This document shows positions 1-6,576 of a stretch of 6,666 nt of DNA, in pieces. A program made the position numbers and the translations under genes. Within the stretch, counting starts at the first letter, position 1. Every line of letters starts with the position of its first letter. The DNA lies in contig RGCY01000064.1 of the NCBI GenBank assembly GCA_009918865.1, forward strand, positions 1-6,666, written 5' to 3'. Origin of the DNA: Actinomycetota bacterium (GTDB lineage: Bacteria > Actinomycetota > Actinomycetes > S36-B12 > UBA5976). A model generated the notes under the pieces. It saw only the letters and a program-made list of their open reading frames with translations, did no database searches and was not told the DNA's origin.

Positions 1-1
1 T

Positions 2-52
2 CCAGCAGAGTTGATTTCCCAGATGAAGGAGGCAGCCCGTGGCGCGCGTTGA
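2..52 (+). CDS. trpC: 3' end of upstream CDS, probably indole-3-glycerol phosphate synthase (TrpC), partial
   Basis: Only the last 16 codons and a TGA stop (50-52) are inside the window, reading [16 protein letters not shown]. Frame 3 meets a stop at once. Frame 1 stays open past the trpB start and would overlap trpB much more deeply, so frame 2 is the best candidate for the upstream gene. Its stop lies 14 nt inside trpB, as expected for a tightly packed operon. The TrpC assignment rests on gene order (trpC commonly precedes trpB in actinobacteria) and on the tail resembling the 'DPA..L' helix that ends many TrpC proteins. There is too little sequence for a family match. Another small trp-operon protein cannot be excluded. 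Confidence 0.45.
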   Translation, partial: PAELISQMKEAARGAR

Positions 53-1280
53 CGATGCAAGTGTTGCGAGCGGAACGCTCAGTCAGTGGCCGGATGCAGC
101 CGGTCACTTTGGTGCGTATGGGGGTCGCTTTGTCCCCGAAGCGTTGATGGCTGCTCTTGATGAGTTGGACGTCGCTTATGCGCAGGCCATGGCGGACCAG
201 GCATTCGGTGAACAGATGTCGACGATCTTGCGCGACTACGTTGGTCGCCCAAGTCCCATCACCCACGCGGCTCGCTTCAGCAAGCATGCCGGTGCAACTG
301 TGCTGCTCAAGCGCGAGGACCTCAACCACACTGGCTCACACAAAATTAACAATGTGGTGGGCCAGGGGCTGCTTGCTGCGCGCATGGGAAAAACCAGGCT
401 GATTGCGGAAACTGGCGCTGGTCAGCATGGTGTGGCCACGGCGACGATTGCAGCGCTACTAGGCATGGAATGTGTCGTCTACATGGGCGAAGAAGACACT
501 CGTCGCCAAGCCCTCAATGTGGCGCGGATGCGGTTGCTTGGCGCAAGTGTTGTGCCGGTCACCACGGGGAGTCGAACGCTGAAAGACGCCATCAATGAGG
601 CGATGCGCGACTGGGTGACCAACGTTGGCGACACTCACTACTTGTTGGGCACAGTCGCAGGTCCAGCGCCGTTTCCGAAGATTGTGCGCGACTTTCACAG
701 TGTGATCGGCCGGGAAGCGCGAGAGCAGATGCTGCAGGGTTACGGCAAGTTGCCCGATGCGATTGCAGCATGTGTTGGTGGCGGCAGTAACGCAATCGGA
801 ATTTTCCACGCTTTTCTTGATGATGAGTCCGTTTCACTCTATGGCTTTGAGGCTGCAGGTGACGGTGTGGACACTGGTCGACATGCAGCCACACTGAGCG
901 CTGGCGCACCGGGTGTGCTGCATGGTGCTCGCACCTATGTGCTTCAAGATGAGCATGGTCAAACAGTTGAATCTCACAGCATCAGTGCTGGGTTGGACTA
1001 CCCAGGAGTTGGCCCTGAGCACGCATTCCTGGCTGATGTGGGTCGTGTGCAGTACATGGGCGTAACTGACACTCAAGCAATGGATGCCATGGCGTTACTC
1101 TCGAGAACCGAAGGAATCATCCCGGCAATTGAGACTGCACACGCACTGCACGGTGCGCTAGTGCTGGGTAAAGAACTCGGTCCGGATGCTCTGATTCTGG
1201 TCAACCTCAGTGGTCGTGGTGACAAAGACATGCAGACGGCGATGACGTGGTTTGGGCTTGGCGATGACCACGCTGTCTGA
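39..1280 (+). CDS. trpB: Tryptophan synthase beta subunit
   Basis: This PLP enzyme condenses indole (channelled from TrpA) with L-serine to give L-tryptophan, as part of the cytoplasmic alpha2-beta2 complex. The 413 residues are normal for the family. Visible signatures are the N-terminal [11 protein letters not shown] (about 24-34), the PLP lysine K102 in HTGSHKINN, the catalytic glutamate E124 in ETGAGQHG, the phosphate-binding GGGSNA (247-252), [11 protein letters not shown] (319-328), EGIIPAIE (358-365) and the C-terminal LSGRGDKD. The GTG start at 39 is supported by a strong Shine-Dalgarno GAAGGAGG (25-32) six bases upstream. The start overlaps the end of the upstream gene, and the end overlaps trpA, so translational coupling is likely. 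One oddity is that the usually very conserved GPHP(F/Y)P reads GPAPFP here, with Ala at 210. All other catalytic motifs are intact, so I expect a functional enzyme. Confidence 0.97.
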   Translation: MARVDDASVASGTLSQWPDAAGHFGAYGGRFVPEALMAALDELDVAYAQAMADQAFGEQMSTILRDYVGRPSPITHAARFSKHAGATVLLKREDLNHTGSHKINNVVGQGLLAARMGKTRLIAETGAGQHGVATATIAALLGMECVVYMGEEDTRRQALNVARMRLLGASVVPVTTGSRTLKDAINEAMRDWVTNVGDTHYLLGTVAGPAPFPKIVRDFHSVIGREAREQMLQGYGKLPDAIAACVGGGSNAIGIFHAFLDDESVSLYGFEAAGDGVDTGRHAATLSAGAPGVLHGARTYVLQDEHGQTVESHSISAGLDYPGVGPEHAFLADVGRVQYMGVTDTQAMDAMALLSRTEGIIPAIETAHALHGALVLGKELGPDALILVNLSGRGDKDMQTAMTWFGLGDDHAV

Positions 1281-2082
1281 CGTCTTTGCTCATGCCAAGG
1301 CCGAGCGACGGGCCGCACTCATTGGCTACCTCCCAGCGGGCTACCCAAACGTGGAGCAATCGGTGGCTTTGGTGGAGGCGATGGTTGCCGGAGGCGTGGA
1401 TATCGTCGAAGTTGGTATGCCATACAGCGACCCTGTGATGGATGGTCCTGTCATCCAACGTGCGGCTGATGCGAGTCTGGCCCGGGGCACGACGATGAGC
1501 GACGTCTTCACGGTCGTGGAAGCAGCGGCGCAGGCAGGCGCCGCCGCATGTGTGATGTCTTACTGGAATCCCATTGAAAGATTTGGGGTCACACGGTTTT
1601 GTGAGCAATTCACTGCAGCTGGTGGTAGCTCGGTCATCACTCCTGATTTGAGTCCAGAAGAGGCGGATGCCTGGATTGCTGCGACCAATGCGGGCAACAT
1701 TGGTCGGGTGTTCTTGGTCGCACCATCGTCAAGTGCGCAACGGTTGGAACGTGTCACAGGTCAATGCACTGGGTTTGTTTACGCAGCGTCAATGATGGGC
1801 GTGACAGGCAACGACGTTGTGATTGGCGACGTGGCAAGGGAACTTGTCACGCGGGTACGAGCGGTGACCTCCCTGCCGGTTGCGGTTGGTCTTGGCATCA
1901 GGAACTCCGAGCAGGCAGCCGCGGTGGCGCAATTCGCAGATGGAGTCATTGTGGGGTCTGCGTTTGTGCGCGCGGTTGAAGAAGCAGCATCACCGACGGC
2001 TGCAATTGAGGCAGTTCATAATCTTGCGGCAGAGTTGGCAGTTGGATGCCGTCAAGGAAGCCGAGCCGGGAGTGATCACTGA
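1264..2082 (+). CDS. trpA: Tryptophan synthase alpha subunit
   Basis: TrpA cleaves indole-3-glycerol phosphate to indole and glyceraldehyde 3-phosphate and passes indole to TrpB. With the ATG at 1264 the protein has 272 residues. The catalytic pair then falls at E49 (in VDIVEVG) and D60 (in SDPVMDGP), the same numbering as the E. coli enzyme, which is the main reason for this start. An in-frame TTG at 1252 would add four residues with no advantage. Other family motifs are GYLPAGYPN near the N-terminus, [37 protein letters not shown] and the phosphate-binding VAVGLGIRN ... [11 protein letters not shown] near the C-terminus. The start lies 17 nt inside trpB with only a weak Shine-Dalgarno, so translation probably depends on ribosomes finishing trpB. 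The TGA shares its A with the next gene's ATG. Confidence 0.96.
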   Translation: MTTLSDVFAHAKAERRAALIGYLPAGYPNVEQSVALVEAMVAGGVDIVEVGMPYSDPVMDGPVIQRAADASLARGTTMSDVFTVVEAAAQAGAAACVMSYWNPIERFGVTRFCEQFTAAGGSSVITPDLSPEEADAWIAATNAGNIGRVFLVAPSSSAQRLERVTGQCTGFVYAASMMGVTGNDVVIGDVARELVTRVRAVTSLPVAVGLGIRNSEQAAAVAQFADGVIVGSAFVRAVEEAASPTAAIEAVHNLAAELAVGCRQGSRAGSDH

Positions 2083-2603
2083 TGTTGCGCAGGTTGCTGT
2101 GGAGCCATTGGACTGCCACCTTTGCACGAGTTGGCTTGGCTGGGGTCTTGGGCTGGGCCGGCATGGCAAAACTTCTCGAGGATCAGGGCACTCGACGCCG
2201 CGCGATTCTTGCCTACCGGGTGCCAGGCATCAGCGTTGATCTCGCGGACATCCTCGGTCTGTTGTTGCCCACGGTTGAAGTGCTGATGGCAGTCGCGTTG
2301 TTGGTCGGGATTTCGGTGCGAGTTACTGCTGTGGCGACGGCAGCACTGATGGGTGTTTTCATCATTGGAATCATCAGTGTCTGGGTCCGCGGGTATTCCA
2401 TCGACTGCGGCTGTTTTGGCGGTGGTGGGGATGTCTCCGCCGCGGGTCGCAACTCTCGCTACACCCAGGAAATTTTGCGAGATTTGCTCTTCATGGCCGC
2501 AGGCGTGAGGCTCTGGTTGAGCCCCCGGTCTCGTTGGGCTGCACAGGCGCTCACATCCAGCCCGGACTACTCTTACCGCGGTCGCCATCACAGCGCTGTG
2601 TGA
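2082..2603 (+). CDS. MauE/DoxX-family redox-associated integral membrane protein
   Basis: The 173-residue protein has about four hydrophobic segments (roughly 11-29, 50-77, 80-101 and 130-147), the layout of the MauE/DoxX-like family. After the third segment it carries SIDCGCFGGGG, with a CxC cysteine pair at C109 and C111; this CxCFGG motif is typical of the MauE-like branch. MauE in methylotrophs is needed for disulfide-rich methylamine dehydrogenase maturation. Relatives next to thioredoxin-fold genes are thought to exchange electrons across the membrane, so the likely partner here is the DsbA-like protein immediately downstream. The ATG overlaps the trpA stop by one base (TGATG), showing translational coupling to the trp genes although no metabolic link is apparent. 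The C-terminal ~25 residues are polar and probably lie outside the membrane. The family is fairly certain; the direction of electron flow and the substrate are unknown. Confidence 0.85.
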   Translation: MLRRLLWSHWTATFARVGLAGVLGWAGMAKLLEDQGTRRRAILAYRVPGISVDLADILGLLLPTVEVLMAVALLVGISVRVTAVATAALMGVFIIGIISVWVRGYSIDCGCFGGGGDVSAAGRNSRYTQEILRDLLFMAAGVRLWLSPRSRWAAQALTSSPDYSYRGRHHSAV

Positions 2604-2647
2604 CTGTAGCGACATCAGGTTGAACCATCGGAATATGAGGAGACACC

Positions 2648-3427
2648 ATGGCTGGCAACGAGATGCGAGACCGCGCACAAGCAGGTCGTGAGCAGCAGCA
2701 GGCGCAACAGCGACGCGACAAGCTCATCGGCATTGTCGGCGGTGTTGTTGTCGCTGCCGTCGTTGTTGGAATCATCGTTGCGGCGGTCGTCGCGAAGAAC
2801 AACAAACAGTCTGGTGCCTCCGCAAAATTGCCAACTGGTGTTGTCAAGGGAGATTTTGGAGTGTCGTACGGCAATCCCAAGCCTGGCGCGCCAACAGTTG
2901 AACTTTTCGAGGACTTCCAATGCCCAGCCTGCGCCATGTTCGAACCGGTCAACGGTTCACGCCTCATTTCGTGGGCGAAGGAAGGCAAAATCAAGTTGGT
3001 GTGGCGCCCGGCAGCGTTTCTTGATGATGCCAAGGCCGCCGAAAACCAAGCTGCTGGTAACCCCAACTCAACGAAGCGAGCCACGGCTGCGTGGGGCTGT
3101 GCGATTGACGCTGGTAAGGCTGCCGAGTACCACAGCGCCATCTTTAGAAACCAGCCAAAGACCGAAGGTGAGGGCTACAGCGACGTCACATTGCTGACGC
3201 TGGGTTCTCAGATTGTTCCTTCCAACAAAATCAAATCGTTTGCAGACTGCGTGAACAACAACACCTACTACGACTGGGCTGTGGCGAGTAACCAGGTTTT
3301 CAATAACCGTGGAATTTCGAGCACTCCAACACTGCTCATCAACGGCAAAGAGCAGAAGGCTGAAGTTACGTTTGACCCCACTGGTAAGGCGCTACTCGCG
3401 GCGATTGAAGCGGCCACAAAGAAGTAA
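2648..3427 (+). CDS. Membrane-anchored DsbA-like thioredoxin-fold protein
   Basis: This 259-residue protein is probably an extracytoplasmic thiol-disulfide oxidoreductase. Residues 1-25 are charged and Gln/Arg-rich (cytoplasmic), and 26-49 form one hydrophobic membrane anchor rich in Val, Ile, Ala and Gly. A linker follows, then a thioredoxin-4/DsbA-type domain from about 82. The active site is CPAC (C92 and C95) in the context FEDFQCPAC. The cis-proline loop is STPTLLING (P227). Two further cysteines (C151 and C201) lie in the helical insertion and could form a structural disulfide. The ATG is preceded by GAGGAGA (2637-2643) with a 4-nt spacer, a strong ribosome binding site. It sits 44 nt after the MauE-like gene, and the pair probably works together, with the MauE-like protein recycling the CPAC site. 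The redox direction (oxidase or isomerase) cannot be read from the sequence. Confidence 0.88.
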   Translation: MAGNEMRDRAQAGREQQQAQQRRDKLIGIVGGVVVAAVVVGIIVAAVVAKNNKQSGASAKLPTGVVKGDFGVSYGNPKPGAPTVELFEDFQCPACAMFEPVNGSRLISWAKEGKIKLVWRPAAFLDDAKAAENQAAGNPNSTKRATAAWGCAIDAGKAAEYHSAIFRNQPKTEGEGYSDVTLLTLGSQIVPSNKIKSFADCVNNNTYYDWAVASNQVFNNRGISSTPTLLINGKEQKAEVTFDPTGKALLAAIEAATKK

Positions 3428-3569
3428 CGGGCACTCGCGTGGGGCTGCACCCGTGAATCCGTCGCAACTGCGCAGGTACGCAAACCACACGCGTCTCGGT
3501 CGCGAGCGGTAGCACAACAACACGCTCAAAGTCGGTTGCCCCCTGCATGTGGCGCAGGTCACACGAGGC

Positions 3570-3575
3570 TAGGGT
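3570..3575 (+). promoter_or_regulatory. Possible -10 element (or part of the ribosome binding site) before pyk
   Basis: TAGGGT fits the actinobacterial -10 consensus TAnnnT and ends seven bases before the GTG at 3583, the spacing expected for a leaderless transcript beginning at the start codon. The same stretch, with the preceding GAGG (3565-3568), could instead be a weak Shine-Dalgarno. No convincing -35 element is visible at normal spacing. The rest of the 155-nt gap from 3428 to 3582 shows no gene and no clear terminator. Confidence 0.25.
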
Positions 3576-3582
3576 TTCGACT

Positions 3583-4958
3583 GTGCGAAACGCGAAGATT
3601 GTCTGCACCCTTGGCCCTGCTACCAACTCCGATGAGGCCCTTGACGCCCTCATCGATGCTGGCATGAATGTGGCTCGCCTCAACTTTAGCCACGGCAGGC
3701 ACGAGCCGGTCGCCCGGTGGGCATCCTCGCAGACTTACAAGGCCCAAAAATCAGACTCGGGAAGTTCGCAGACAACTCGGTCACCCTCGAAGAAGGCGCT
3801 GCATTTACCATCACCATCGCCGAGGTTGAAGGTGATGTCAATCAGTGCGGCACGACCTACAAGGGTCTTCCGGGTGACGTCAAACCAGGCGATTCCTTGC
3901 TTATTGATGATGGACGAATCGCACTGGAAGCGGTGTCGGTAAGCGCCACTGATGTGGTGACCAAAGTCGTCGTTGGTGGTCCTGTCAGCAATAACAAGGG
4001 CATCAACTTGCCTGGTGCATTTGTTTCAGTCCCCGCGCTGTCGGATAAGGACATCGAAGACTTGAAGTTTGCCCTCAATCTTGGGGTCGACATGGTCGCA
4101 TTGTCCTTCGTTCGCAGCGCTGCCGACTATGACGATGTGCAGCAGGTGATGCAGGAGTTGGGCATCGCGGTCCCAGTGCTGGCGAAGATTGAGAAGCCGC
4201 AGGCAGTGGCAAACCTCGCGGAAATCATTGAGACTTTCGACGGCATCATGGTTGCGCGTGGTGATCTTGGGGTAGAGATGCCACTTGAAAGCGTGCCGCT
4301 TGTGCAGAAAAACGCGATTTCGCTGGCCCGGCAACATGCCAAGCCAGTCATCGTTGCAACTCAGATGCTCGAATCAATGATTACTGCACCCCGCCCAACG
4401 CGAGCTGAAGCAAGTGACGTGGCAAATGCAGTCCTTGATGGTGCCGACGCGTTGATGCTCTCTGGCGAGACAAGTGTGGGCGAACACCCGGATTTGGTGG
4501 TGCGCACTATGGCTTCCATCATTGAATACGTTGAGTCCGAGGCTCTTGATCGATTACCTCATTTGGAGTCTCCAGCCACAGATGGCACGGCGCGTGCAGT
4601 CACACATGCCGCTGTTGAAGTGGCCGCCACAACCGGTTCACGCTTCCTGATTGCATTCACGGAGACGGGTTTATCCGCAGCGCTAGTCACACGGCATCGC
4701 CCACGCACCCCGGTGCTTGCGTTCACGACGACTGAGCGAGTACGCAATCAACTCTCACTGCTCTGGGGTGTCGAAACCTTCCTTGTTCCGGTGGTACAGC
4801 ACACCGATGACATGGTGCGGCAGGTTGATTTGGCTCTACTCAACCTTGGTCGCATCACGGAAGGTGAACGCGTCGTCATCGTCGCTGGTGTGCCACCGGG
4901 GGTGCCGGGGACCACGAACGGTATGCGCGTGCATCGCATTGGCCACGCGGTCGTCTAG
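3583..4958 (+). pseudogene. pyk: Pyruvate kinase, broken by an early frameshift/deletion
   Basis: Pyruvate kinase converts phosphoenolpyruvate and ADP to pyruvate and ATP, the last step of glycolysis. The start is probably the GTG at 3583 ([13 protein letters not shown] follows); an ATG at 3547 is in frame but adds residues atypical of the family. The first frame gives [23 protein letters not shown] and then RHE, ending near 3705. Homology resumes in another frame at [18 protein letters not shown] (from about 3708) and runs uninterrupted to the TAG at 4956-4958. That second part (open from a GTG at 3717, 413 residues) contains the B domain, NNKGINLPG, AKIEKPQA, MVARGDLGVE, ATQMLESM, TRAEASDVANAVLDG, SGETS and a normal C-terminal domain ending PPGVPGTTNGMRVHRIG. 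Compared with relatives, about 15-16 residues between NFSHG and GRPVG are missing, equal to about 46 bases, which shifts the frame. Translation from 3717 alone would lack the first beta strand and NFSHG, so it is unlikely to be active. This is either a true mutation or an assembly error. Confidence 0.85.
3698..3712 (+). other. Deletion/frameshift junction inside pyk
   Basis: Frame 1 codons match pyruvate kinase up to the His-Glu after NFSHG (about 3699-3704), and the codons of GRPVG in frame 3 begin at 3708. Only about two bases lie between, where family members have about 16 residues (helix with conserved H and VR positions). The shortfall of about 46 nt is not a multiple of three, so it both removes residues and shifts the frame. 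The exact breakpoints cannot be fixed without an intact relative. Confidence 0.7.
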
Positions 4959-4969
4959 ATGCCTGTCGG

Positions 4970-4996
4970 CGTCGGCGCGCCAACTCGCGGCTGACG
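4970..4996 (+). terminator. Hairpin between pyk and the pyr leader, possible terminator without T-tract
   Basis: CGTCGGCGCG (4970-4979) can pair with CGC (4986-4988) and GCTGACG (4990-4996) around the six-base loop CCAACT, giving ten pairs with one G-U and one bulged G at 4989. It starts 11 bases after the pyk stop and ends before the pyrR leader, the right place to separate two transcription units. No run of T follows, so it is not a canonical intrinsic terminator, although such stems occur at actinobacterial gene ends. Confidence 0.35.
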
Positions 4997-5019
4997 TCGT
5001 GAGCACATCAGCTCGGTGA

Positions 5020-5025
5020 TAGGTT
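5020..5025 (+). promoter_or_regulatory. Candidate -10 element of the pyr operon
   Basis: TAGGTT matches TAnnnT and would place transcription start at about 5032, so that the transcript begins just before the PyrR-binding hairpin at 5041. There is no good -35 hexamer 16-18 bases upstream. The call rests mainly on position and is weak. Confidence 0.25.
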
Positions 5026-5040
5026 CGCCCTGTACGACAT

Positions 5041-5074
5041 CCTTTAAGTCCGTCCTGTGAGGCGGGGAAGGGGG
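5041..5074 (+). promoter_or_regulatory. PyrR-binding hairpin overlapping the pyrR ribosome binding site
   Basis: The stretch around 5051-5064 fits the known PyrR binding-loop consensus ARUCCNGNGAGGYU at all but the two end positions (observed TCCTGTGAGGC). It folds as expected: CCG (5050-5052) with CGG (5063-5065), bulged T5053, CC (5054-5055) with GG (5061-5062), loop TGTGA (5056-5060). An internal loop then separates a lower stem of CCTT (5041-5044) with AAGG (5068-5071). The lower stem lies inside the Shine-Dalgarno GAAGGGGG (5067-5074) of pyrR, so PyrR-UMP binding would hide it. This is the layout of the PyrR translational repression described in Mycobacterium smegmatis, not the transcription attenuation of Bacillus, and no terminator hairpin is visible in the leader. 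Confidence 0.8.
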
Positions 5075-5083
5075 TCGACGACG

Positions 5084-5650
5084 GTGGCTACCACCTCGCC
5101 GGCACGCCAGCGCGTGATTTTGGACGACGACGATATTCGTCGCGCTATCACTCGTATTGCTCATGAAATTGTTGAACGCACTCGCGCCGCTACTTCATTG
5201 GTGTTTCTTGGTATCCCAAGCCGTGGTGCCGAACTTGCCCAACGCCTTGCGACAGAGGTTGAACGCATCACCGGCGTGGCGGCGATTCCCGTGGGAAGTC
5301 TGGATGTCGCTGGATACAGAGATGATGCGCACTTGCGCTCAAGTGCAGCCCACGGTCCGACAGTAATTCCGGAATGTGGCGTGCATGACCGAGTCGTGGT
5401 GCTCGTGGACGATGTGCTGTTTAGCGGCCGCACCGCGCGAGCAGCGTTGACCGCCGTTGACGACCTAGGGCGACCGTCTGCCATCCAATTTGCTGTGCTG
5501 GTTGACCGTGGTCATCGAGAGCTACCAATTCGCGCTGACTATGTCGGCAAGAACATTCCGACATCCCGCGCGGAACAGGTGCTTGTGGAACTCACCGAAA
5601 CGGATGGCGCAGACCGTGTGCTCCTTCTTGAGGAGGGGGATGCAGCGTGA
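5084..5650 (+). CDS. pyrR: Bifunctional pyr operon regulator / uracil phosphoribosyltransferase PyrR
   Basis: PyrR binds pyr mRNA leaders in a UMP- or UTP-stimulated, PRPP-antagonised way to repress pyrimidine synthesis, and usually has some uracil phosphoribosyltransferase activity. The 188-residue product shows the phosphoribosyltransferase fold: LGIPSRGAELA (42-52), LDVAGYRDD (73-81), the PRPP-binding loop VVVLVDDVLFSGRT (104-117) and the characteristic DRGHRELPIRADYVGKN (141-157) followed by IPTSR. The GTG at 5084 is chosen because GAAGGGGG (5067-5074) lies nine bases upstream and the length fits the family. An in-frame GTG at 5057 lies in the loop of the PyrR-binding hairpin and has no ribosome binding site. 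It heads the pyr operon, overlaps pyrB by four bases and is probably autoregulated through the leader hairpin. Confidence 0.95.
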   Translation: MATTSPARQRVILDDDDIRRAITRIAHEIVERTRAATSLVFLGIPSRGAELAQRLATEVERITGVAAIPVGSLDVAGYRDDAHLRSSAAHGPTVIPECGVHDRVVVLVDDVLFSGRTARAALTAVDDLGRPSAIQFAVLVDRGHRELPIRADYVGKNIPTSRAEQVLVELTETDGADRVLLLEEGDAA

Positions 5651-6576
5651 CACTTCAGAACCTGGTCTGCATAGCGGACCTCTCTGATGCAGACATCTCA
5701 ACATTGCTTAACCGAGCGGATTCATTTGCCGAAGCGCAACCGCGTCGTGGTGACCTTGGTGCACATCCTGAAACGTGTGTGCAACTGCTCTTTTATGAAG
5801 ACTCTACGCGCACGCGCACATCGTTTGAGAGTGCCGCGGCGCGACTTGGATACAGCACGTGCCTTGTGACGGCAAGTGGTTCTAGTGTTGCGAAGGGCGA
5901 GAGTCTGCGCGACACAGTGATGACCCTGCAGGCCAGTGTTGAGCCAAATGTGCTGGTCCTGCGCCACCCGGAGAACTTGGCACCTGCCCATGTGGCGTCC
6001 GCACCGTGGTGCACCACCGCTGTGGTGAACGCAGGTGATGGCATTAATGAACACCCAACGCAGGCGTTATTGGATGCGTTGACATTGCAACGACACTTTG
6101 GTGTGCGCCGCCTTGATGGTGTGCACATCGTCATCGTGGGCGACATTGTGCGAAGTCGGGTAGCCCGGTCGAATGTCGCCTTGCTCCCTCGCCTAGGAGC
6201 GCAGGTGACGGTCGTCGCACCTCAAGAAATGCTGCCCGATGACATTCAGTCATGGGGAGTGACTGCAGTCACGGACCTTGATGATGTGATTGCTGATGTC
6301 GATGTGGTGATGATGCTGCGGATCCAAAAGGAGCGCATGGCATCAGCCACCTCACTTGATTTGGGGCAATTTCACAATTCCTACGGTCTGACGGACATCC
6401 GGGCTTCGCGAATGCGAGCAACTTCAGTTGTGATGCACCCCGGCCCGATGAATCGGGGTGTGGAGATTGCGGATGATGTTGCCGATGGACCTCGTTCGCT
6501 GATCGTGCAGCAGGTGCGCAACGGCGTGTGGCTGCGCATGGCGGTTCTTGAGTCGTTAGCAGGCGCACATGGCTGA
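5647..6576 (+). CDS. pyrB: Aspartate carbamoyltransferase catalytic subunit
   Basis: PyrB joins carbamoyl phosphate and L-aspartate to form N-carbamoyl-L-aspartate, the committed step of pyrimidine synthesis. The 309 residues match the usual catalytic chain. Carbamoyl-phosphate binding is shown by STRTR (53-57) in FYEDSTRTRTSFE, K83 and GESL (84-87), R106-H107, and HPTQ (136-139) in GDGINEHPTQALLD. The aspartate domain has VGDIVRSRVARSN (164-176), MLRIQKER (223-230) and HPGPMNRG (264-271). The GTG start overlaps the pyrR stop (GTGA) and follows a very strong Shine-Dalgarno GAGGAGGGGG (5630-5639) inside pyrR. This indicates direct coupling, so PyrR repression of pyrR translation should also reduce PyrB. 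No pyrI-like regulatory subunit is seen in the window. Confidence 0.97.
   Translation: MTLQNLVCIADLSDADISTLLNRADSFAEAQPRRGDLGAHPETCVQLLFYEDSTRTRTSFESAAARLGYSTCLVTASGSSVAKGESLRDTVMTLQASVEPNVLVLRHPENLAPAHVASAPWCTTAVVNAGDGINEHPTQALLDALTLQRHFGVRRLDGVHIVIVGDIVRSRVARSNVALLPRLGAQVTVVAPQEMLPDDIQSWGVTAVTDLDDVIADVDVVMMLRIQKERMASATSLDLGQFHNSYGLTDIRASRMRATSVVMHPGPMNRGVEIADDVADGPRSLIVQQVRNGVWLRMAVLESLAGAHG

Noticed and set aside
1252..1263. TTG at 1252 as an alternative, longer start for trpA
   Set aside because: It adds only four residues. The ATG at 1264 gives the normal length and places E49 and D60 at the standard positions.
2076..2678. 200-codon open frame on the - strand opposite the MauE-like gene
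   Set aside because: It is antisense to a clear membrane-protein gene, its product is a composition-biased shadow without a recognisable domain, and it shows no ribosome binding site; the same applies to other long minus-strand frames.
2700..2810. Repetitive-looking GTTG/GTCG-rich stretch as a DNA repeat
   Set aside because: It encodes the Gln/Arg-rich leader and the Val/Ala-rich membrane anchor of the DsbA-like protein; low-complexity coding explains it.
3427..3454. ACGGG...CCCGT inverted repeat just after the DsbA-like gene, as a terminator
   Set aside because: The stem is only five pairs plus two across a bulge, the loop is long and no T-tract follows; too weak to call.
3547..3582. ATG at 3547 as the pyk start
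   Set aside because: The 12 extra residues ([12 protein letters not shown]) do not resemble the family N-terminus, which starts just before [10 protein letters not shown]; the GTG at 3583 fits better.
3717..4958. The 413-codon frame from GTG 3717 as a complete, separate short pyruvate kinase gene
   Set aside because: It begins in the middle of the conserved [14 protein letters not shown] block with no convincing ribosome binding site, and the missing N-terminal part ([12 protein letters not shown]) lies immediately upstream in another frame, so a broken gene explains it better.
4974..4981. GGCGCGCC palindrome as a regulatory operator
   Set aside because: It is a short self-complementary GC stretch within the hairpin at 4970-4996 and has no second copy or promoter context.
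5057..5083. GTG at 5057 as the pyrR start
   Set aside because: It lies in the loop of the PyrR-binding hairpin, has no ribosome binding site, and would place the strong GAAGGGGG inside the coding region.
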